From the NCBI GenBank assembly GCA_947627995.1, contig CANQYE010000006.1, forward strand, positions 1 through 53,273: DNA of 53,273 nucleotides. Reading direction: 5' to 3'. Source of the DNA: an uncultured Bacilli bacterium. Lineage in GTDB: Bacteria; Bacillota_I; Bacilli_A; RF39; UBA660. The notes under the pieces were generated by a model. The model made no database searches and had not been told where the DNA came from. It worked only from the letters and a program-made list of their open reading frames with translations. Of the stretch, positions 38,230 through 46,223 are shown piece by piece; the first letter of the stretch is position 1, and every line of letters begins with the position of its first letter. The translations under genes and the position numbers were made by a program.

Positions 38230-39909
38230 ATGAATTTTTTTGATGATAAAACTTCTGTAATTGCACTCGGAGGTTTAGAAGAAATTGGCAAAAATATGTA
38301 TTTAGTTTGCCATAAAGAAGAAATAATTATCATTGATGCAGGGGTTAAGTTCCCTGAAGATGATTTACTTGGAATTGATTACGTTATTCAAGATATAACT
38401 TTTTTAAAGCAAAATGAAAATAAAATAAAAGGATTATTTATTACCCATGGTCACGAAGACCATATTGGTGGCATTTCATTTTTATTACAAAATGTTAAAA
38501 TCCCAACTATCTATGCTTCTAATATTGCAGCAGATTTAATAAATAATAAATTAATCGATCGAAATATCAAATATGCAAATATTGAAATTATTAATGAACA
38601 AAGCATTATTAGAACTAAATATATGACTATTGAATTTGTTACAATGACTCACTCTATTCCAGGAAGTTATGGTATAGCAGTTCATACTCCTAATGGAATA
38701 ATTTTTACTACAGGTGATTTTAAATTTGATTTAACACCTATTGGTCCAATGGCTGACATTCAAAAATTATCAAGATTGAGCGAACAAGGAGTAAAATTAT
38801 TGCTTGCCGATAGCACAAATGCTTTATCAGAAGGTTTTTCCAAAAGTGAAAGTAGTGTTGATGAAGTTTTAGGAGACATTGTTTCATCACATTATGGCAG
38901 AGTTATAATTGCAACATTTGCATCTAATATTTATCGTTTAAAACATATTGTTGAAACATGTAAAAGAAATAATCGCAAAATATTAATATTTGGAAGAAGC
39001 ATGGAAAATTCAATTCGTGTTGCATTAAATAACAATTTAATTAATGATAAATCTATTTTTATTGATGCAAATCAAACGAAAGATTTTAAGAAAAACGAAA
39101 TATGTATATTATGTACTGGTTCACAAGGGGAACCCCTTGCAGCTTTATCTAGAATTGCTAATGGAACTCATAAACAAATTCAATTATTACCAGACGATTT
39201 AGTAGTATTTTCATCTAGCCCTATCCCAGGAAACACTGCCTCTATTAATAGAATAATAAACAAGCTTTATTTACAAGGTGTTAAGGTTTATACTAATTCA
39301 GAATTAAGCGATGTACATACTTCAGGCCATGCAAAAATAGAAGAGTTAAAGCTATTATTAAGAATAGTTAAACCTAAATATTTCATGCCTGTACATGGAG
39401 AATACAGAATGCTTAAACATCATCGTGATTTGGCAGTGATGTGTGGTATTCCATATGAAAATGTTTTTATTATGAAAAATGGAGATGTATTATCAATTAA
39501 AAAAGATGAAGTTAAAATTGATGGAAGTGTTACCGCTGGTGATATCTATGTAGATGGATCAAGAATAGGTGATATAGGTAGTCTAGTTATTAAAGATCGA
39601 AAATTAATGAGTAAAGATGGCATTTTAATGGCAATTTTAAATATCGACCCAAATACTAAAAAATTACTTATAAAACCAAATGTTACTACAAGGGGCTTTG
39701 TTCTAGTAAATGAAAGTGCTGATTTAATACATAAAATTGAAAATAAAATTGAGGAAATAACTATTAATACCCTAGCAAAAGGACCATACAATTATATTGA
39801 TATTAAAAATCAAATTATCTTAGAATTAAACCCATATATTAATGATTTGACTGGAAGAAGACCAATTATATTACCAGTTATTATGGAAATAAAAGAAATC
39901 ACTGATTAA
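38230..39909 (+). CDS. rnj: Ribonuclease J
   Basis: LGGLEEIGKNMYLV, ITHGHEDHIGG, HTSGHAKIEELKLLLRIVKPKYFMPVHGEYRML. Confidence 0.96.
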   Translation: MNFFDDKTSVIALGGLEEIGKNMYLVCHKEEIIIIDAGVKFPEDDLLGIDYVIQDITFLKQNENKIKGLFITHGHEDHIGGISFLLQNVKIPTIYASNIAADLINNKLIDRNIKYANIEIINEQSIIRTKYMTIEFVTMTHSIPGSYGIAVHTPNGIIFTTGDFKFDLTPIGPMADIQKLSRLSEQGVKLLLADSTNALSEGFSKSESSVDEVLGDIVSSHYGRVIIATFASNIYRLKHIVETCKRNNRKILIFGRSMENSIRVALNNNLINDKSIFIDANQTKDFKKNEICILCTGSQGEPLAALSRIANGTHKQIQLLPDDLVVFSSSPIPGNTASINRIINKLYLQGVKVYTNSELSDVHTSGHAKIEELKLLLRIVKPKYFMPVHGEYRMLKHHRDLAVMCGIPYENVFIMKNGDVLSIKKDEVKIDGSVTAGDIYVDGSRIGDIGSLVIKDRKLMSKDGILMAILNIDPNTKKLLIKPNVTTRGFVLVNESADLIHKIENKIEEITINTLAKGPYNYIDIKNQIILELNPYINDLTGRRPIILPVIMEIKEITD

Positions 39910-39931
39910 CTAACGCAGTGATTTCTTTTTA
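39895..39931. terminator. Terminator between rnj and kinase-like gene
   Basis: GAAATCACTG-attaactaacg-CAGTGATTTC plus T-run. Confidence 0.75.
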
Positions 39932-40596
39932 CTTTCATACTTTATAAGTTCATCTATCTCTCTTTCGAAAAAATAATTTTCAGGTAAATCCCATGTTTTA
40001 CCCAAATTTCCAAAAATATTTTCTAATTCACAATCTGCAGATAACTTTGAAATTAACTTAATGTCATCAATAAATGTTGAATAAAATGTCCCATCAATTA
40101 AAGTATTTAATAACATATTTAAAATTTTTAACTTTGCTAAATTTAAAAAATGTAGAGCTTCTTCAGCTGAAAGAGGATAAATAACTGGATCAACAAACAT
40201 ATGATTGAATTTTTTATCAACCATTATATTTTCGCCATGAATATCAGGGTATACATATCCTTCTTGATATATTTCTTTTAAAGTTTTGAATATTTTTTTA
40301 TATAAATCCAAATAATACAATAAAAATTTATTGTCATATTTTAAATCACAAATATTTATATAATCCGATAAATATGGCATTATAATTGCATCCTCAAATG
40401 TTGCATCTTTTTTAGATTCTATAATAGCCCTGTCACTTATTTCAATTAAATTTTTAACTTGTGGAAATTTATCATCACAATAATCAAAACTATCGGTTTT
40501 TTTTATTATTTGTTTTTTATTCAGTAATCTAACATTTTTCTTAGCCGGATTGACTTCTTTTAACTTTAAAAATTTTCGTTGTGAAATTATAATCAT
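39910..40596 (-). CDS. Small protein-kinase-like (RIO/Bud32-like lipopolysaccharide/Ser-Thr kinase fold) protein
   Basis: Catalytic-loop-like YVYPDIHGENIMVDKKFNHMFVDPVIYP; start at ATG 40596 with taggaggc SD (track start 40650 upstream). Confidence 0.6.
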   Translation of the reverse strand: MIIISQRKFLKLKEVNPAKKNVRLLNKKQIIKKTDSFDYCDDKFPQVKNLIEISDRAIIESKKDATFEDAIIMPYLSDYINICDLKYDNKFLLYYLDLYKKIFKTLKEIYQEGYVYPDIHGENIMVDKKFNHMFVDPVIYPLSAEEALHFLNLAKLKILNMLLNTLIDGTFYSTFIDDIKLISKLSADCELENIFGNLGKTWDLPENYFFEREIDELIKYESKKKSLR

Positions 40597-40650
40597 AAAA
40601 AAGCCTCCTAAATTGGAGACTATTATAGCATAAAGAAAATTTATATGCAA

Positions 40651-42204
40651 TTATTTTGCTTGTTCTTCAGCTCTAGTTTCTCTGATTACAGTGATTTTTA
40701 TCGTACCAGGATATTGCATTTCATTCTCGATTTTTTCCTTTAAATCTCTTGCAATTTTATAGCTTTTTGCATCATCAATTTCATCAGGTTTCACAATAAC
40801 TCTAACTTCTCTACCAGCCTGCATTGCAAAAGTTTTTTCAACACCTTCAAAAGAATTTCCAAGGCTTTCAAGTTGTTCTAATCTTTTAATATAATTTTCT
40901 AAAGAATCATTTCTTGCTCCTGGACGTGAAGCAGACAAAGTATCAGCAATTTGAACCAAAACAGCTATTACAGATTGAGGATCTTTATCACCATGATGTG
41001 AAGCTATTGCATCTATTACTACTTCATCTTCGTGATATTTCTTAGCAATGTTTTCTCCTATTTCAACATGTGAGCCTTCCATTTCAAAATCTATAGCTTT
41101 CCCTATATCATGTAATAATCCTGCTCTTTTTGCTAAGTTAATATTTTCTCCCAACTCACTTGCCAATAAACCGGTTAAATAAGCCACTTCTTTAGAATGT
41201 TGCAAACCATTTTGTCCATAACTAGTTCTAAACTTTAATTTACCAATAATATTAACTAATTCTGGATCCATTTTATTTAAACCTAATTCTCTTATTGTAT
41301 CATTTCCAATTTCAGTTACTTTAGCATTCATGTCTTTTAATACTTTATCATATAATTCTTCAATACGAGCTGGGTGAATACGTCCATCTTTAATTAAAGT
41401 TTCAATAGTAATTTTAGCTATTTCTCTTCTAAAAGGATCAAAGCTTGATATAACTATTGCTTCTGGGGTATCATCAATAATAAGATCAACTCCCGTTACC
41501 GCCTCAATTGTACGAATATTTCTTCCCTCTCTACCTATTAATCTTCCTTTCATTTCATCATTTGGAAGTTCAATTACTGATACAGTTTGCTCGCTAGTAA
41601 CATCATTAGCATATCTTTGCATTGCATTAATAATTAAATTTTTAGCTTTTTCTTGTGCTTCTAATTTAGCTTCCGATTCTTTTTCTTTTATATAATCAAT
41701 GATTTCTTTATTCATTGATTCTTCTACTCTTTTCATTATCAGATCATGGGCTTTTTCTTTAGAAAATTTTGCAATCTTTTCTAAATTTTCCATTTCATCT
41801 TTTAATAATTGATCCATTTTTTCTTCTTTTTCTTGAATTTCTTTTTGTTTATTTAATAAATTATTATCTTTTTGATCCAAAAGAGCATCTCTATTTTGAA
41901 TCATTTCATCCCGTTTATCTAAATTTTGTTCTCGTTGCATTAAACGTTCTTCAGATTCTTTTAACTCTAATTTTTTTTCTTTTATTTCGGCTTCGACTTC
42001 TTTTTTTAAATTATACGATTCTTCTTTCAATTCTAAAATAGAATCTCTTTTATATTTTTCTGCTTCTTTTCGAGCATTATCTATAATTTTTCGAGCCTTA
42101 TTTTCATTTCTTTTTTCATTTAATTTATAAGTAATAATAATTATTATAGAACCTAAAATTAATCCAATTATAAGAGCCAAAATGGACATAGTTGTAATTT
42201 CCAT
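40651..42204 (-). CDS. rny: Ribonuclease Y
   Basis: N-terminal TM plus coiled coil, KH domain GRLIGREGRNIRTIEAVTGVDLIIDDTPE, HD domain LLHDIGKA. Confidence 0.97.
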   Translation of the reverse strand: MEITTMSILALIIGLILGSIIIIITYKLNEKRNENKARKIIDNARKEAEKYKRDSILELKEESYNLKKEVEAEIKEKKLELKESEERLMQREQNLDKRDEMIQNRDALLDQKDNNLLNKQKEIQEKEEKMDQLLKDEMENLEKIAKFSKEKAHDLIMKRVEESMNKEIIDYIKEKESEAKLEAQEKAKNLIINAMQRYANDVTSEQTVSVIELPNDEMKGRLIGREGRNIRTIEAVTGVDLIIDDTPEAIVISSFDPFRREIAKITIETLIKDGRIHPARIEELYDKVLKDMNAKVTEIGNDTIRELGLNKMDPELVNIIGKLKFRTSYGQNGLQHSKEVAYLTGLLASELGENINLAKRAGLLHDIGKAIDFEMEGSHVEIGENIAKKYHEDEVVIDAIASHHGDKDPQSVIAVLVQIADTLSASRPGARNDSLENYIKRLEQLESLGNSFEGVEKTFAMQAGREVRVIVKPDEIDDAKSYKIARDLKEKIENEMQYPGTIKITVIRETRAEEQAK

Positions 42205-42361
42205 TTTTTCTTCTCCTTTTTATTATAGATAATAATATCTATATTTTAATTATAATTTTTTTTTAAATTAAAATCAACCTTTATTAAATTATGTATTTTA
42301 TAATATAGTAATAGAAATTATCTAAACTAAATTATTTTGTTTGATGTAATTAAAATTTCAA

Positions 42362-42395
42362 CAAAAAAAATTAAAGGATTAATCTTTAATTTTTT
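42362..42395 (-). terminator. recA terminator
   Basis: AAAAAAATTAAAGGATTAATCTTTAATTTTTTT hairpin. Confidence 0.75.
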
Positions 42396-43398
42396 TTATT
42401 TTTATATCATAATGTACTCTAATTTTTTCTTCTAATTCTTCAGCGATTTCAGGATTATTCTTAAGGTATTCCTTAACATTTTCTTTTCCTTGGCCAATTT
42501 TTTCACCCTTATATGCATACCAAGCTCCGCTTTTTTCTAATATATTTATATTAGTTGCTAAATCAATTATTTCACCTTCTCTAGATATTCCTTCTCCATA
42601 CATTATGTCAACGCTTGCAGTCTTAAATGGAGGAGCAACTTTATTTTTAACAACTTTAATATTTGTTCTATTACCAATAACTGAATCACCCATTTTAATT
42701 TGTTCTCCACGTCTAATATCCAATCTAACTGAAGAATAGAATTTTAAAGCTCTTCCGCCTGGTGTTGTTTCCGGATTTCCAAATAATACGCCAACTTTTT
42801 CTCTTAATTGATTAATAAAAATTGCTGTAGTATTTGTTTTACTAATTGTTCCAGATAATTTTCTTAATGCTTGACTCATCAATCTAGCTTGTAATCCTAC
42901 ATGTGAATCGCCCATTTCCCCTTCAATCTCTGCTTGTGGAACTAATGCAGCAACTGAATCGATAACAATTATATTAACTGCTTCACTCCTTACTAAAGCT
43001 TCACATATTTCTAAAGCTTGTTCTCCTGTATCTGGTTGAGACAATAAAAGTTCGTCGATATCTACACCTAGTTTTTTGCTATAAACTGGATCTAATGCAT
43101 GTTCTGCATCAATAAATGCTGCTCTACCACCTAGTTTTTGTACTTCGGCTATTGCATGCAAAGCAAAAGTGGTTTTACCAGATGATTCTGGTCCATAAAT
43201 TTCTATAATTCTTCCTTTAGGCAAACCTCCAACACCTAATGCTATATCTAAAGATAAAGATCCAGAAGGCGTTACTTCTATTTCCATATGTTCGTTACCA
43301 CCAAGTTTCATAATAGATCCTTTTCCAAATTGTTTTTCAATATCAGCTAATACTGCTTCTAAATTTTTATCAGTTTTACTATCTTTTTTTGTTTTCAT
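42379..43398 (-). CDS. recA: Recombinase RecA
   Basis: [48 protein letters not shown]. Confidence 0.99.
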   Translation of the reverse strand: MKTKKDSKTDKNLEAVLADIEKQFGKGSIMKLGGNEHMEIEVTPSGSLSLDIALGVGGLPKGRIIEIYGPESSGKTTFALHAIAEVQKLGGRAAFIDAEHALDPVYSKKLGVDIDELLLSQPDTGEQALEICEALVRSEAVNIIVIDSVAALVPQAEIEGEMGDSHVGLQARLMSQALRKLSGTISKTNTTAIFINQLREKVGVLFGNPETTPGGRALKFYSSVRLDIRRGEQIKMGDSVIGNRTNIKVVKNKVAPPFKTASVDIMYGEGISREGEIIDLATNINILEKSGAWYAYKGEKIGQGKENVKEYLKNNPEIAEELEEKIRVHYDIKIKKIKD

Positions 43399-43423
43399 TT
43401 TTCCTCCTAATAATTGTAATTTA

Positions 43424-43452
43424 ATTTTATCCCAATTTTAAATATTTGTCAA
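43424..43452 (-). promoter_or_regulatory. recA promoter TTGACA-17-TAAAAT
   Basis: Minus strand hexamers 43447-43452 and 43424-43429. Confidence 0.75.
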
Positions 43453-43461
43453 TATCTTTTT

Positions 43462-43475
43462 CGAACTTTTGTTTG
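43462..43475. promoter_or_regulatory. LexA (SOS) box CGAACTTTTGTTTG at recA
   Basis: Full match to CGAACNNNNGTTYG, 9 bp upstream of the recA -35. Confidence 0.85.
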
Positions 43476-43492
43476 AGTTAATAAATCATATA

Positions 43493-43533
43493 AAAAAAAG
43501 CAATTTAATCATCATAATGAATTAAAATTGCTC
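43493..43533 (-). terminator. pgsA terminator
   Basis: GCAATTTTAATTC-loop-ATTAAATTGC followed by T8 on minus strand. Confidence 0.7.
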
Positions 43534-44130
43534 TTATTTATCTTCTAAAATAAATTTTTTGTTGACGTAAAAATATTGGCAAGCAGATATAACTGATAAT
43601 ATTGTAGCTACTAGCAATAATACATCTGCTAATCTAATATTAAATATTTCAAAAGGTAAATTATAAAATAACATTAATACAATACCAATCATCATACACA
43701 TAGTCTTAGCTTTACCCAAGAAACTAGCACCAACTGCTTTACCTTTATTTCCAGCTACCATTTTAATTGAATCAACAAATGTATCTCGAGTAATTATTAC
43801 AATTGGAATTATTACAGAAATAAATCCGTCATATGCAAGCATTATTAAAACACCATTAACTAATATTTTATCAGCAATTGCATCCATAACTTTCCCGAAA
43901 TCTGTAACCATATTTCTACTTCTTGCTATCTTTCCATCAATAAAATCTGTAACTGATGCAATGATAAATAAAATTCCTACTAAAATATATTTTGAATTGA
44001 CACTAATTCTATTAAATAATAACCAAGTTGGAAACTCTAAATTAATTTGATAAAAAGGGAAAACTAACATAATTAATATAATTACTGCTAATATTATTCT
44101 ACCCATAGTAATTTTATTTGGTAAATTCAT
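43534..44130 (-). CDS. pgsA: CDP-diacylglycerol--glycerol-3-phosphate 3-phosphatidyltransferase
   Basis: MNLPNKITMGRIILA, TDFIDGKIARSRNMVTDFGKVMDAIADK (CDP-alcohol phosphatidyltransferase motif). Confidence 0.95.
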   Translation of the reverse strand: MNLPNKITMGRIILAVIILIMLVFPFYQINLEFPTWLLFNRISVNSKYILVGILFIIASVTDFIDGKIARSRNMVTDFGKVMDAIADKILVNGVLIMLAYDGFISVIIPIVIITRDTFVDSIKMVAGNKGKAVGASFLGKAKTMCMMIGIVLMLFYNLPFEIFNIRLADVLLLVATILSVISACQYFYVNKKFILEDK

Positions 44131-44138
44131 ACTTCCTC

Positions 44139-44624
44139 CTAATTAACATAAGCAATACTCGTTGTTGATTGACCATTATTTATTATAATTTGTTTAATTG
44201 ACCAAAAAATTATTAAAATAATAAATATAATACCTATAATTATTATAAATTTTACTTTTTTGCTTCTTGGTTTATTAGAAATTTTGGTATAAGGTGAAAC
44301 AATTTCGTTTGTCTCTTCTTTATTTTTCATTTCATTTTGAATTTCTTTTTCAATATCCTCCACTGGAATTTTAGAAGTATATTCAAATAAATATTCATTA
44401 AAATTATTTATAATCTTATCTGGATCTAATCCTAGATATTTTGCATAATTTTGCAAATATTCTTTTAAAACAAAAATATCTTTAAAACAACCAATATTTC
44501 CATCTTCTATGTTTTCTAATATTAATTCTTTTATATTTAAATCCTGACTTACTTCTTCCAAACTGACCCCGATTTTTTCTCTCGCCGACTTTAACGTCGA
44601 TCCAATCTCAATCAATTTTTTCAC
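44139..44624 (-). CDS. RodZ-like HTH membrane protein
   Basis: IGSTLKSAREKIGVSLEEVSQDLNI HTH, single C-terminal TM; upstream of pgsA as in Bacilli. Confidence 0.8.
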   Translation of the reverse strand: MKKLIEIGSTLKSAREKIGVSLEEVSQDLNIKELILENIEDGNIGCFKDIFVLKEYLQNYAKYLGLDPDKIINNFNEYLFEYTSKIPVEDIEKEIQNEMKNKEETNEIVSPYTKISNKPRSKKVKFIIIIGIIFIILIIFWSIKQIIINNGQSTTSIAYVN

Positions 44625-44642
44625 TCCTTTAAATAAAAAAAT

Positions 44643-44994
44643 AATATCTTATAAGCCATGTTCTGTACTCATATGAGCGGCAAACATTTATCTACTATAA
44701 AAATATAGTCCTTTACTCCGTTTTTATTCCTTTGTAAAAGCTCCCCTACCAAAATTTGGGTTTCTCGCTCGCGGGGTTTACCACGTTCCACATCCCTTGT
44801 TTCCAAGTTTCTCGTCTCTTTGGCACTTTTATATTTACTCAAACCATTTAAGGTTTTTTCAAAGCCGTTATGCAAAAGCATACTATTGGTTATTTTTTCC
44901 CAATACACGAACACTACAATCATCACAGATTGTGCGAGCATGGACTTTCCTCTACTCAATATCAATATTATTAAGTAGCGTTTGCCAAGATATT
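44643..44994 (-). ncRNA. rnpB: RNase P RNA (B-type-like)
   Basis: Minus strand GAGGAAAGTCCATGCTCGCAC, GTAGTGTTCGTG, AAAGTGCCA, GGAACGTGGTAAACCCCGCGAGCGAGAAACCCAAATTTTGGTAGGGGAG, ACAGAACATGGCTTA; P1 AATATCTT/AAGATATT. Confidence 0.96.
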
Positions 44995-45325
44995 ATTCAT
45001 TTTTACCATAAACTATTTTCTCTAGTTGACTTAATCTGCGTAAAAGGTCGACATTATTCACACCATGATTAGTTTCACTCGAATCCTCTGCTGCTTCTAT
45101 ATTAGCTTTTAATCTTCTAATTTCATTTTTTAATTTTAAATTATCATCAGTTAAATCTCTTATTTGTTTTTCTTGTGAATTAATTATAGTACTAAATTCA
45201 GTATAATCTCGAATAACTAAATCTAAAAACTTATCAACTTCTTGAGGCCTATAACCTCTAGCATCTATTTTAAATTCTTTGTCTAATATTTCTTGCGGTG
45301 TTAAATAAATTCGATTATTATACAT
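44993..45325 (-). CDS. gpsB: Cell division protein GpsB (DivIVA family)
   Basis: LTPQEILDKEFKIDARGYRPQEVDKFLDLVIRDY; directly upstream of rnpB as in Bacilli. Confidence 0.93.
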   Translation of the reverse strand: MYNNRIYLTPQEILDKEFKIDARGYRPQEVDKFLDLVIRDYTEFSTIINSQEKQIRDLTDDNLKLKNEIRRLKANIEAAEDSSETNHGVNNVDLLRRLSQLEKIVYGKNE

Positions 45326-45349
45326 AATATCACCCTTCTTACGTTGTTA

Positions 45350-45378
45350 ATTATAAAAAAAAAAGCCTATTTTGTCAA
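45350..45378 (-). promoter_or_regulatory. gpsB(-rnpB) promoter TTGACA-17-TATAAT
   Basis: Minus strand perfect hexamers at 45373-45378 and 45350-45355. Confidence 0.8.
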
Positions 45379-45402
45379 GATAAGCATTAGTATGTATTTA
45401 TT

Positions 45403-45513
45403 TTAAAATTTTCTTTTTATATTTCTGTTCGAATTAATTGGATTACTTAAATTTAAACTAGCTTGATTAATATCTTCAAGCATTTTGTCTATAAAAAAAT
45501 CTATTCTTATCAT
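45403..45513 (-). CDS. Putative small protein, 36 aa (MIRIDFFIDKMLEDINQASLNLSNPINSNRNIKRKF)
   Basis: ATG preceded by strong SD AGGAGG; below track length cutoff; upstream of gpsB. Confidence 0.45.
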   Translation of the reverse strand: MIRIDFFIDKMLEDINQASLNLSNPINSNRNIKRKF

Positions 45514-45650
45514 AAATTTCCTCCTTAAATAGGATAACAAATTAAAATTATTCTGTCATTAGTTTCGACAAATATTGTCAAAATATAATTTTTATAAAAA
45601 GATAGTGGAAATGGCCAAAAAAATATTATATAATTAAAATGGTGATAAAG

Positions 45651-46223
45651 GTGTTATATCCTAATAATATAAAAAAAGAATTCAAACATAATATTTCTCA
45701 TAAAAATAGAGGTATGGACCTTGAAAATTTAATTAATGATACTAATAAATATTATATTGAAAAAGATATCGCTTTAATATATAAAAAACCAACTCCCATA
45801 GGTATTGTTGATGTTAGTTATGAAAATAAGCATAAGATAATTAAAAAAGGATATTTTGCATCACCATCAACTTTAGATTATAATGGTATTTATAAAGGAA
45901 AATATTTAGATTTTGAAGCAAAAGAAACAAAAAATAAAACTTCATTCCCTTTAAGAAATATTCATCATCATCAAATAGAACATATACGAGGTGTTATACG
46001 GCATAAAGGTATTAGTTTTTTAATAATTAAAATGAATGGACTTATATATTTACTTGAAGGAACTGATTTTTTAAATTATATTGATAGTAAAAATAGAGCA
46101 TCTATTGAGTATAATTATATTAAAGAAAAAGGACATCTAATAAAAGAAGCATTTATTCCGGCATTAGATTATTTAAAAACTGTAGATAAAATTTATTTCA
46201 AGGAGCGTGGTAAAAGTGGCTAA
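45651..46223 (+). CDS. recU: Holliday junction resolvase RecU
   Basis: NRGMDLENLINDTNKYY, DVSYE, FEAKETKNKTSFPLRNIHHHQIEH; GTG 45651 likely start (track 45639). Confidence 0.93.
   Translation: MLYPNNIKKEFKHNISHKNRGMDLENLINDTNKYYIEKDIALIYKKPTPIGIVDVSYENKHKIIKKGYFASPSTLDYNGIYKGKYLDFEAKETKNKTSFPLRNIHHHQIEHIRGVIRHKGISFLIIKMNGLIYLLEGTDFLNYIDSKNRASIEYNYIKEKGHLIKEAFIPALDYLKTVDKIYFKERGKSG

Noticed and set aside
41769-42041. 90-aa plus-strand ORF antisense to rny
   Set aside because: Mirror of the Lys/Glu-rich coiled coil of RNase Y (Leu/Phe-rich antisense artefact)
44669-44965. 98-aa ORF (minus) in the ORF track
   Set aside because: Lies entirely inside RNase P RNA; sequence is explained by conserved P RNA motifs
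44797-45072. 91-aa ORF (plus)
   Set aside because: Antisense to rnpB and gpsB, no SD, no coding character
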